DNA of 24,369 nt from JAQUVS01 sp964389735. Lineage in GTDB: Bacteria > Bacillota_I > Bacilli_A > RF39 > UBA660. The translations under genes were made by a program, and so were the position numbers. Within the stretch, counting starts at the first letter, position 1. Each line of letters opens with the position of its first letter. Below the pieces are notes generated by a model. The model was given only the letters and a program-made list of their open reading frames with translations, did no database searches and had not been told where the DNA came from. Below are positions 1 to 6,395 of this stretch, one piece after another. The stretch is taken from assembly GCA_964389735.1 (NCBI GenBank), contig CAYMEJ010000016.1, positions 1-24,369 on the forward strand. Reading direction: 5' to 3'.

Positions 1-2063
1 TGATAAGGATGTTGTAGACTTTGTTCCTAATTTTGATGAAACAGAAAAAGAACCTAAAGTATTACCATCTAGATTTCCTAATATATTAGTAAATGGTACT
101 ATGGGTATTGCTGTTGGTATGGCTACAAATATACCACCACACAATTTATCTGAAGTTATTGATGGTTGTGTTGCTTATATTGATAATCCAGATATAGATA
201 CAGATGGGTTAATGCAATATATAAAAGGACCAGATTTTCCAACTGGTGGTGTAATATTAGGTAATTCAGGTATTAAACAAGCTTATGATACCGGTAGAGG
301 TAGTATTACAATAAGAAGTAGAGCAACAATAGAAGAAGTAAATGGTCATAATTGTATTATATTTACTGAAGTTCCATATGGTGTAAATACTATGGACTTA
401 AAAAATAAAGTTGCAGAATTAGTTCATAATAAAACNNNNNNNNNNCATAGATGGAATAGCTGATTATCATACTGATCTTAAAAATGGCGTTAAAATAACA
501 ATTACATTAAAAAAAGATGCAAATCCTCAAGTTATTTTAAATAATTTATATAAACATACCTCTTTTCAAGTTAATTATGGAATAATTTTCTTAATGTTAG
601 ATGGATTGACTCCTAGAACATTAAATTTAAAATCAATTATTTCTAAATATATTGATCATCAAAAAGAAGTAATCATTAGAAGAACAAGATTTGATTTAAA
701 TAAAGATGAAAAAAGAGTTCATATTTTAAATGGATATAAAATTGCACAAGATAATATTGATGAAGTAATAAGAATTATTAAAGCAACTTCAACTGATGAT
801 GATGCTAAATCTAAATTAATGGCGAGATTTGAGTTAGATGAAGTTCAATGCGATGCAATTCTTGAATTAAAATTACGAAGATTAACAGGGTTAGAGAGAG
901 ATAAAATTGAAGCAGAATTAGTTAATTTATTAAAAGAAATAGAAGAATTGAAATCTATTTTAGCTTCTAATCAAAAAGTATTAGATATAATTAAAAAAGA
1001 AATGTTAGAAATAAAAAACAGATATGGTGATGATAGAAGAACATCTATTGATATGACTGCTATTGATTATATTGAAGATGAATCATTAATACCTGTTGAA
1101 GATATTGTAATAACATTAACAAACAAAGGATATATTAAACGTTTACCAGTAGATACTTATAGAACTCAAAATAGGGGTGGTGTAGGTATAAAAGGAATGA
1201 CTACTAATGAAGAAGATGTTGTGGAAAAACTTATCTCACTAAAAACTCATGATTATATTTTATTCTTTACAAATAAAGGAAAAGTATATAGAATGAAAGG
1301 TTATGAAATTCCAGAATTTAGCAGACAAAGTAAAGGATTGCCAATTATTAATTTATTATCTGTGGAAAAAGATGAAGCAATTAATTCATTAATAATGTTA
1401 GAGGCAGAAAATTGTGAATATAAATATTTGAGTTTTGTTACTAAAAATGGATTAATAAAGAGAACACAGTTGGAAGAGTTTGAAAATATTAGAAATAGTG
1501 GAAAAATTGCAATTTCATTAAAAGATGATGATGAATTGATATCTGTTAGAAAAACTACAGGAAATAATGAAATAATAATTGGTGCTTCAAATGGTCGAAT
1601 GGTAAGATTTAATGAAACAGAAGTTAGATCTATGGGTAGAACTGCTTCAGGAGTAAAAGGAATAGAATTATCAGGGGCAAAAGTTGTAGGAGCAGAAGTT
1701 ATTAATCCTGAAGAACAAGTATTAGTTGTAACAGAAAAAGGTTATGGAAAGAAAACTCCAATTGATGATTATAGATTAACACATCGTGGTAGTAAAGGTG
1801 TAAAAGCTTTAAATGTAACAGAAAAGAATGGTGCATTAGTATCATTACAATCTGTAATCGGAGATGAAGATTTAATGATCATAACAGATACTGGTATTGT
1901 AATAAGGATGCCTATGGAACAAATATCAACTTTAAGAAGGGCAACTCAAGGTGTTAAATTGATTAATTTAAAAAATAATCAATCAATTGCTACAGTTACA
2001 AAAATATTAAAAGAAGAATTTGAAGAAGAAAACGTAATCGAAGAAGAAAAAAATAAAAATTAA
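1..2063 (+). CDS. gyrA: DNA gyrase subunit A, 5'-truncated by window edge
   Basis: GyrA is the DNA-breaking and DNA-wrapping subunit of gyrase, which with GyrB introduces negative supercoils using ATP. Reading starts at base 2, inside the breakage-reunion domain (MGIAVGMATNIPPHN near base 101 is a typical GyrA/ParC signature). It crosses ten Ns at 436-445 with a frame change caused only by the placeholder, and continues from base 447 (IDGIADYH) to a TAA at 2061-2063. The second half is the six-bladed C-terminal wrapping domain. Its GyrA-box reads QNRGGVG (about 1168-1188) against the usual QRRGG(R/K)G, so the basic sixth residue is Val. The tail is Glu/Lys rich. ParC is the alternative, but a recognisable GyrA-box and the dnaX/parS neighbourhood favour GyrA. 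The catalytic Tyr lies upstream of the window. A terminator follows at 2101-2134. Confidence 0.95.
436..445. other. Ten-N assembly gap inside gyrA
   Basis: Ten Ns interrupt gyrA. The left side ends in codons for HNK plus a partial codon 'ac'; the right side begins with 'c' followed by codons for IDGIADY. If the Ns are deleted, 'ac' plus 'c' makes a Thr codon and the protein reads HNKTIDGIAD, in line with the RDKKIEGI-type sequence of other GyrA proteins. The true gap is therefore probably zero bases or a small multiple of three. Confidence 0.9.
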
Positions 2064-2071
2064 TTTTACGA

Positions 2072-2087
2072 TGTTTCACGTGAAACA
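2072..2087. promoter_or_regulatory. parS site 1 (ParB/Spo0J binding)
   Basis: TGTTTCACGTGAAACA is identical to the consensus ParB/Spo0J site of B. subtilis and is a perfect palindrome, extended by one A/T pair on each side. It lies eight bases after the gyrA stop codon. ParB loads here as a CTP-dependent clamp and recruits SMC for origin segregation (established for the family). No housekeeping promoter is apparent over it. Confidence 0.93.
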
Positions 2088-2100
2088 TTGAAATATAATT

Positions 2101-2134
2101 AAGTAATGTTTCACGTGAAACATTACTTTTTTAT
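2101..2134 (+). terminator. gyrA terminator built around parS
   Basis: A 28-bp perfect inverted repeat (arms AAGTAATGTTTCAC and its complement) is followed by a T tract starting at 2127. The RNA would fold into a long hairpin with a U tail, a standard rho-independent terminator. Its core is the second parS site. Confidence 0.8.
2107..2122. promoter_or_regulatory. parS site 2 (ParB/Spo0J binding)
   Basis: This is a second perfect TGTTTCACGTGAAACA, 35 bp centre to centre from the first. Its symmetry extends to 28 bp (2101-2128) and is followed by six Ts, so the same bases also form an intrinsic terminator for gyrA. Tandem sites this close make ParB loading the best explanation; a plain terminator would not need the exact 16-base ParB consensus. 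Confidence 0.93.
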
Positions 2135-2162
2135 TGAAAAATAATTAAAAATATTATATTAT
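2134..2162 (+). promoter_or_regulatory. Promoter of the SRP RNA gene
   Basis: The -35 box TTGAAA (2134-2139) and the -10 box TATTAT (2157-2162) are separated by 17 bases. Seven bases after the -10 box falls G2169, the first base of the SRP RNA closing helix, so promoter and RNA end predict each other. Confidence 0.8.
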
Positions 2163-2168
2163 ATATAC

Positions 2169-2242
2169 GTGCAATAAATATTTTATTGAAACTGGTCAGA
2201 TTCGGAAGAAAGCAGCCAACTTTAAATATTTATGTGCACTTT
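2169..2242 (+). ncRNA. ffs: Small SRP RNA (4.5S-like, no Alu domain)
   Basis: The RNA is the scaffold of the signal recognition particle that binds Ffh and delivers nascent membrane proteins to FtsY. The conserved domain-IV core lies at about 2192-2220: GGTCAG, a GGAA tetraloop closed by TTC/GAA, and AGCAGCC on the return strand. The ends pair: GTGCA-TAAATATTT at the 5' end with AAATATTTAT-GTGCAC at the 3' end. A T run from 2240 terminates it. At about 72 nt it is only the Ffh-binding hairpin; B. subtilis scRNA is about 270 nt and carries an Alu domain. The gene lies before tadA, whereas in B. subtilis it lies between tadA and dnaX. Confidence 0.92.
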
Positions 2243-2258
2243 TTTTATGGAGAATATT

Positions 2259-2675
2259 ATGAATGATGAAAAATATATGAAAATAGCATTAAGTGAAGCA
2301 AAAAAAGCATATAATAACAACGAAGTACCGGTAGGTGCAGTTATAGTTTTAGATAATAAAATTATTTCTAAAGCTTATAATAAAACAACTAGTACTAATA
2401 TATCTACAAATCATGCAGAAATTATTGCTATAAATAAAGCTTGTAAGAAAATAAATAATTGGCGATTATTAAATTGTATTATATATACTACTTTAGAACC
2501 TTGTGATATGTGTTATGGGGCTATTAAACAATCTAGAATAAAGAGAATAGTATATGGTACAAAAAATAATAATATGAAGAATAAAAATGCTGTGGATAAA
2601 AATATATTATGTAAAAATATGAATGATGAATTATGTTCAAAACTATTAAAACAATTTTTTCTAAATAAAAGGTGA
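2259..2675 (+). CDS. tadA: tRNA-specific adenosine deaminase TadA
   Basis: TadA converts the wobble adenosine 34 of tRNA-Arg(ACG) to inosine, so that one tRNA reads CGU, CGC and CGA codons. The 138-residue protein has the cytidine/adenosine deaminase zinc site: H52-A53-E54 (Zn ligand His and proton-shuttling Glu) and P81-C82-x-x-C85 (two Cys ligands). EVPVGAVIV near residue 22 is the usual N-terminal strand. An in-frame ATG at 2232 lies inside the SRP RNA and cannot be the start. ATG2259 has GGAG at 2249-2252 and is preferred over ATG2247. The stop is TGA. Transcription probably reads through from the SRP RNA promoter, as no good promoter of its own is visible. Confidence 0.94.
   Translation: MNDEKYMKIALSEAKKAYNNNEVPVGAVIVLDNKIISKAYNKTTSTNISTNHAEIIAINKACKKINNWRLLNCIIYTTLEPCDMCYGAIKQSRIKRIVYGTKNNNMKNKNAVDKNILCKNMNDELCSKLLKQFFLNKR
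2591..2599 (-). promoter_or_regulatory. Perfect DnaA box inside tadA
   Basis: TGTGGATAA is the reverse complement of the consensus DnaA box TTATCCACA. It lies within the tadA coding sequence. A single box could be chance in about 24 kb; a second perfect box lies at 3790-3798. Confidence 0.5.
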
Positions 2676-2690
2676 AAATAATAAGAAATA

Positions 2691-2699
2691 TGTTATAAT
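2691..2699 (+). promoter_or_regulatory. Extended -10 promoter of the dnaX cluster
   Basis: TGTTATAAT is a perfect -10 hexamer with the TGn extension, 29 bases before the dnaX start. No good -35 box stands 17 bases upstream (GGTGAA), which extended -10 promoters tolerate. It would drive the dnaX-to-mfd cluster. Confidence 0.65.
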
Positions 2700-2713
2700 A
2701 TATATGTATTAAC

Positions 2714-2721
2714 AGGAGGTG
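2714..2721 (+). promoter_or_regulatory. dnaX ribosome binding site, fixes a TTG start
   Basis: AGGAGGTG is a near-full Shine-Dalgarno sequence. A GTG at 2719 lies within it and so cannot be the start; the TTG at 2728 is correctly spaced behind it. Confidence 0.8.
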
Positions 2722-2727
2722 AAAACA

Positions 2728-4371
2728 TTGAAATATCAAGCTTTATATAGAAAATATAGACCAAAAACTTTAGACGATGTTGTTGGACAAAAAATAGTAA
2801 TAAAAACATTAAAAAATGCTTTAATAAATAACAAAATTTCACATGCATATATGTTTTCTGGACCACGAGGTACGGGAAAAACATCAATTGCAAAAATTTT
2901 AGCAAAAACAGTTAATTGTTTATCAATAAAAGATGGGCAAGTATGTGGAATATGTAAAAATTGTATTAGTTGCGATGAAAATTCTACTCCAGATATTATT
3001 GAAATAGATGCAGCTTCAAATAATGGTATTGATGAGATTAGAGAAATTAGAAATAACGTTAATCTTGTTCCTTCTGAATTGAAATATAAGGTTTATATAA
3101 TAGATGAGGTTCATATGTTAACTACGGGGGCTTTTAATGCATTATTAAAAACATTAGAGGAACCACCTGAACATGTAATTTTTATTTTAGCAACAACTGA
3201 TCCACATAAAGTTCCTGTAACTGTTATATCAAGATGCCAATGTTTTGAGTTTAAAAGAATTAGTAATACTGATATGTTTCAGCGAATTAAATATATTTGT
3301 GATACAGAAAATATTAAAATAGATGATGAAGTAATAAATAAAATAACTGATATTTCTGATGGATGTTTAAGAGATGCTTTAGGCTATTTAGATAAATTAT
3401 CTTCATATACAGATATAATTAAATTAGAAGATTTTTATGAAGTGATTAATATAGTTTCACGTGAAACTGTAGATAAGTTTATTGATAATCTTAATTGTAA
3501 GAATATAAATGATACTTTAGATATAATTAATAATATTTTTGAAAATGGAAATGACATTATGATATTTACTCAAAATGTAATGGAAATTTTGAAAGATGAT
3601 TTAATCAACTATTATACTAATGGAAGTAATAAATATCCTATTGATTTTGATAATAGCTTAATTAAATTGTTGAATGATATATATATTGAATTTAAAGAAT
3701 CTCCAAATCAAAAAATATTATTTGAGGTTGAAATATTGAATTTTATTTCAAAAAATAAAATACAAAAAAATATTTCCCGGGAAATAAAATTATCCACAGA
3801 TGTTGAAGTTGAACAAAAAACATCTCCTGATATTGTTGATATGAAAATGGGTGAAGATGACAATAATCAAAATAATGATAATGATTATCAATTACTAAAA
3901 CCTATTTATATTAATAATACTTTTGCAACAGCAAATAAGGATAGCAAAGAAATCATTTTAAAATGTTGGAGCAAATTACAAAGTTATACTTTAGATAGTA
4001 AATTTGGTAAAACGGCTATGTTTTTAATTGATGCTACTGTGAGAGCTGTTGGAAAAGAATACATGATAATTAGTTATAAATATGAGTCTGGTATTACAGA
4101 TGGAATATTAATGTTGAAGAAAATACAAAATTTGTTATTTGAATTATCTGGTTTAAATTATAAATTAGCTTTATTAACTGAGAGTGAATGGAATAAAGAA
4201 AAACAAGTTTTTATTGAAAATAGGAATAATAAAATTATTTATGAACTAATGGATGAAGTTAATGTTAAAACGCATAATAAAGTTGATTCAGTAAAAAAAG
4301 AAGTAACTATAAAAAAATCAAAAAAAACTGATGCAAAATCTTTATTTGGTGATTCGGTAATAGAAGTATAG
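2728..4371 (+). CDS. dnaX: DNA polymerase III subunit gamma/tau DnaX
   Basis: DnaX is the ATPase of the clamp loader that opens the beta clamp and links the polymerase to the helicase. The 547-residue product has, in order: RKYRP at 8-12, Walker A GPRGTGKT (45-52), a zinc module with Cys64, 73, 76 and 79, Walker B with DEVH (126-129), sensor 1 SRC (168-170), a helical lid and domain III, an acidic Asn-rich linker (about 360-390), and a C-terminal tau-like region. The start is TTG, set by the AGGAGGTG before it. The coding sequence holds a parS-like site (3453), a Noc site (3772) and a DnaA box (3790). All 13 Arg codons are AGA (8), CGA (2), AGG, CGT or CGG; the single CGT and CGG fall in the ParB-like and Noc sites. 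ybaB follows 15 bases after the stop. Confidence 0.95.
   Translation: MKYQALYRKYRPKTLDDVVGQKIVIKTLKNALINNKISHAYMFSGPRGTGKTSIAKILAKTVNCLSIKDGQVCGICKNCISCDENSTPDIIEIDAASNNGIDEIREIRNNVNLVPSELKYKVYIIDEVHMLTTGAFNALLKTLEEPPEHVIFILATTDPHKVPVTVISRCQCFEFKRISNTDMFQRIKYICDTENIKIDDEVINKITDISDGCLRDALGYLDKLSSYTDIIKLEDFYEVINIVSRETVDKFIDNLNCKNINDTLDIINNIFENGNDIMIFTQNVMEILKDDLINYYTNGSNKYPIDFDNSLIKLLNDIYIEFKESPNQKILFEVEILNFISKNKIQKNISREIKLSTDVEVEQKTSPDIVDMKMGEDDNNQNNDNDYQLLKPIYINNTFATANKDSKEIILKCWSKLQSYTLDSKFGKTAMFLIDATVRAVGKEYMIISYKYESGITDGILMLKKIQNLLFELSGLNYKLALLTESEWNKEKQVFIENRNNKIIYELMDEVNVKTHNKVDSVKKEVTIKKSKKTDAKSLFGDSVIEV
3453..3468. promoter_or_regulatory. parS-like site inside dnaX
   Basis: AGTTTCACGTGAAACT keeps the 14-base core GTTTCACGTGAAAC of parS perfectly, with only the outermost pair changed from T/A to A/T; it is still a full palindrome. 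It encodes V-S-R-E-T and uses the only CGT Arg codon in dnaX. Binding strength with the altered outer pair is unknown. Confidence 0.72.
3772..3785. promoter_or_regulatory. Noc binding site (NBS) inside dnaX
   Basis: ATTTCCCGGGAAAT is identical to the 14-base Noc-binding consensus described in B. subtilis and is a perfect palindrome. Noc is a ParB paralogue that spreads from such sites and blocks Z-ring assembly over the nucleoid (established knowledge). The site encodes I-S-R-E-I and uses the only CGG Arg codon in dnaX. It lies about 320 bp from the parS-like site and 4 bp from a DnaA box. Confidence 0.85.
3790..3798 (+). promoter_or_regulatory. Perfect DnaA box next to the Noc site
   Basis: TTATCCACA matches the DnaA-box consensus exactly and begins four bases (AAAA) after the Noc palindrome, inside the dnaX linker region. 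The closeness of the two sites is seen; any joint function is inference. Confidence 0.55.
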
Positions 4372-4386
4372 AAAAGAGGAAAAAAT

Positions 4387-4686
4387 ATGAATATACAAGC
4401 ACTAATGAAACAAGCGCAATCAATGCAAAAAGATATGATGAAGGCAAAATCAGAAATAGATAATACTGTTTTTGAGGGAACAAACGGTTTAGTAACTGTT
4501 GAAGTTATGGGTAACAAAACAATTAAAAAAATTAATATTGATAATAAAAATCAATTAGAAGAAGATGAATTAGAAATGCTAGAAGATATGATTGTATTAG
4601 CAATAAATAATGCATTTGAAAAAGTTGATTCTATGACAGAGCAAAAAATGGGAAAATATACTAATTCAATGCCAGGGTTATTTTAA
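4387..4686 (+). CDS. ybaB: Nucleoid-associated protein, YbaB/EbfC family
   Basis: This is a 99-residue member of the YbaB/EbfC family, small dimeric DNA-binding proteins found between dnaX and recR in most bacteria. Recognisable parts are the Met/Gln-rich N-terminal helix (MNIQALMKQAQSMQKDM), the central strand GLVTVEVMGNKTIKKINID (about 38-56), and the C-terminal helix ending in GKYTNSMPGLF, typical of the family (M..GLPGLF). The start is ATG with GAGGA upstream; recR begins two bases after the stop, so the two are translationally close. The role in vivo is not well defined for the family beyond DNA binding. Confidence 0.95.
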   Translation: MNIQALMKQAQSMQKDMMKAKSEIDNTVFEGTNGLVTVEVMGNKTIKKINIDNKNQLEEDELEMLEDMIVLAINNAFEKVDSMTEQKMGKYTNSMPGLF

Positions 4687-4687
4687 T

Positions 4688-5284
4688 ATGTATCCTAGTA
4701 GTTTTAACAATTTAGTAGAATCTTTAAAATTTTTTCCAGGAATAGGTGAAAAAACTGCTATTAGAATGGCTTTTTCTATTTTAGAGATGGATGAAGAAAA
4801 AGTTTCGTTATTGAGTGAAAATCTTATAGATATGAAGAAAAAGATCAATAGATGTCCAGTATGCAATGGATTTATTGAAGATAATAGTTGTAATATATGT
4901 AACAATAATTCACGTGACGATGATGTATTATGTGTAGTAGAAGATCCAAAAAGTGTTTTTTTATTTGAGGAACTTAAAGTATTTAATGGAAAGTATCATG
5001 TTTTAAATGGTTTGATATCACCGCTTGATGGTATTAATCCAGAAGATATAGGTTTAGATACATTAATGGATAGAATTAAAAAAGAAAATTATAAAGAAAT
5101 AATATTAGCATTCAAACCATGTATTGAAGGGGAAACTACTTCATTGTACATAAAAAGAATACTTGATGGTTTAAATATTAATATTACGAAAATTGCTAGT
5201 GGTATACCTATGGGTGCAGATATGGAATATATTGATTCCTTGACATTAGAAAGAGCACTTTCAGATAGAAAAAATGTTGAATAA
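4688..5284 (+). CDS. recR: Recombination mediator protein RecR
   Basis: RecR acts with RecO (and RecF) to load RecA on SSB-coated single-stranded DNA during gap repair. The 198 residues show the family order: helix-hairpin-helix FPGIGEKTA (16-24), a zinc finger with CPVC (56-59) and two further Cys (68 and 71, in CNIC), a Toprim domain starting VLCVVEDPKSV with the acidic Glu, then GINPEDI and EGETTSLYI, and the C-terminal Walker-B-like end SGIPMGADMEYID followed by a LERAL helix. Length is normal for the family. Its ribosome site is weak (AGGG at the ybaB end), so translation is probably coupled to ybaB. Confidence 0.97.
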   Translation: MYPSSFNNLVESLKFFPGIGEKTAIRMAFSILEMDEEKVSLLSENLIDMKKKINRCPVCNGFIEDNSCNICNNNSRDDDVLCVVEDPKSVFLFEELKVFNGKYHVLNGLISPLDGINPEDIGLDTLMDRIKKENYKEIILAFKPCIEGETTSLYIKRILDGLNINITKIASGIPMGADMEYIDSLTLERALSDRKNVE

Positions 5285-5321
5285 TATACAAAATAATTCA
5301 TATTGTTTTATAGGTGATAAT

Positions 5322-5504
5322 ATGAAGAAATTTAAAATAATTATAAGGAGAATTTTAATAAGTATTTTTGTTTTATATAGTTTTAATATAATAGGAAGTA
5401 ATTTTAATTTTATTATTCCAATTAATATATATACAATATTTTTACTTACATTATTGGATTTTCCAATGTTATTGTCATTGATTTTTCTTGTATTAAATTT
5501 GTAG
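5322..5504 (+). CDS. bofA: Short BofA-like membrane protein (pro-sigma-K inhibitor family)
   Basis: B. subtilis BofA sits in the outer forespore membrane with SpoIVFA and holds the protease SpoIVFB inactive until pro-sigma-K is to be cut. This 60-residue protein is nearly all hydrophobic after MKKFKIIIRR. The pattern FNIIGSNFNFIIPINIYTIFLLTLLDFPMLLSLIFL parallels the conserved BofA end (N..G...G..IPIN..T....G.LG.PG). Position after recR is the bofA position in B. subtilis. It is shorter than the usual ~85 residues, missing most of the first membrane segment, and the LG.PG motif is degenerate (LDFPM). The start ATG has AGGTGAT before it; an upstream in-frame TTG at 5274 overlaps recR and lacks a ribosome site. 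Assignment rests on a short pattern and synteny. Confidence 0.72.
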   Translation: MKKFKIIIRRILISIFVLYSFNIIGSNFNFIIPINIYTIFLLTLLDFPMLLSLIFLVLNL

Positions 5505-5513
5505 GGAGGTATT

Positions 5514-6395
5514 ATGTTAGATAAATATATTAATGAACAAACTAAATTTTATAATATTATTTTTAAAAGTATATCTAATAAAAAAATCTCTCATGCTTAT
5601 TTAATAGAATCTAATGGATATGACAAAGCAGAAGATTTAGCTTTATCTTTTGCAAAAACATTGTATTGTCCATTTTATTATTTTAATAGAGAAAATTGTA
5701 ATACTTGTAATGATTGCAGTTTGATTGATGATCATAGAATTAGTAATATAAAAATTATTGATACTGATGGTATGTGGATAAAAAAAGATCAAATGTTAGA
5801 TTTACAAAATGAATTTATGACTAAATCATTTAATGGTAGACCTAAAATATATATAATTAAAGATGCAGAGAAGCTTAATAAAAGTTCTGCAAATACTATA
5901 CTAAAGTTTTTAGAAGAACCGTTTGATAATATTATTGCAATTTTAGTGGCTAATAATAAACATAATGTAATTGATACAATTTTATCTAGATGTATAGTTT
6001 TTTCTTTAGAAAATAGTGAACTAGTAATGTCAAATAAAATTACTTATGATGATACACTTTTAAATTTAGTTTTATTGTTAGAAAAAAATAAGTCAGAGTT
6101 TATAGCACAATATAATGATTATTTAAATTTTAAGAAATTAGATAAAGATGATATAATGAGTTTATTTCAAGGATTAAATGAAATATATAGTGATATATTT
6201 AATGCAAAGACATTAAATATAAAAATAGATAATAAAATATTAGAAGAAATATCTTTACTTAATGATTTGAATAGTTTAGCTAATAAGATTAGATTAATAA
6301 ATAGACAATTTAATCGAATAAAAAGTAATAGTAATATAAATTTATTAATTGATAAATTTATTATTGATTTTTCCAAGGAGGTAAATAATGTATAA
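5514..6395 (+). CDS. holB: DNA polymerase III delta' subunit
   Basis: Delta' is the rigid stator of the clamp loader and works with DnaX (also encoded here) and delta. The 293-residue protein has the DnaX-like AAA+ fold: KISHAYLIES (23-32) like KISHAYMFSG of DnaX, a degenerate P loop (SNGYDKAED) without the Walker Lys-Thr/Ser, as usual for delta', a four-Cys zinc module (CPFYY..., C-x2-C-x2-C at about 63-73), the segment KIYIIKDAEKLNKSSANTIL in place of Walker B, and an intact LSRC sensor that supplies the arginine finger. GGGAGGT precedes the ATG. The end overlaps ricT by 8 bases. The tmk and yaaQ genes that precede it in B. subtilis are absent. Confidence 0.93.
   Translation: MLDKYINEQTKFYNIIFKSISNKKISHAYLIESNGYDKAEDLALSFAKTLYCPFYYFNRENCNTCNDCSLIDDHRISNIKIIDTDGMWIKKDQMLDLQNEFMTKSFNGRPKIYIIKDAEKLNKSSANTILKFLEEPFDNIIAILVANNKHNVIDTILSRCIVFSLENSELVMSNKITYDDTLLNLVLLLEKNKSEFIAQYNDYLNFKKLDKDDIMSLFQGLNEIYSDIFNAKTLNIKIDNKILEEISLLNDLNSLANKIRLINRQFNRIKSNSNINLLIDKFIIDFSKEVNNV

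Noticed and set aside
2232..2258. Longer tadA start at ATG2232
   Set aside because: It lies in the 3' arm of the SRP RNA before its T-run terminator and has no ribosome site; ATG2259 has GGAG.
2533..2905. Minus-strand open frames over tadA/dnaX and other hydrophobic minus-strand frames throughout
   Set aside because: They lie opposite well-supported genes, have no ribosome sites, and their Phe/Ile/Leu/Tyr-rich products are what the complement of AT-rich codons gives.
4290..4330. Runs of seven to eight A near the dnaX 3' end as a programmed frameshift site for gamma
   Set aside because: They lie about 20 codons before the stop, far after the position needed for a gamma form, and A runs are common in this genome; no stimulating hairpin is seen.
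4906..4922. TTCACGTGA in recR, resembling the parS centre
   Set aside because: Only the central nine bases agree; the arms do not match and are not palindromic.
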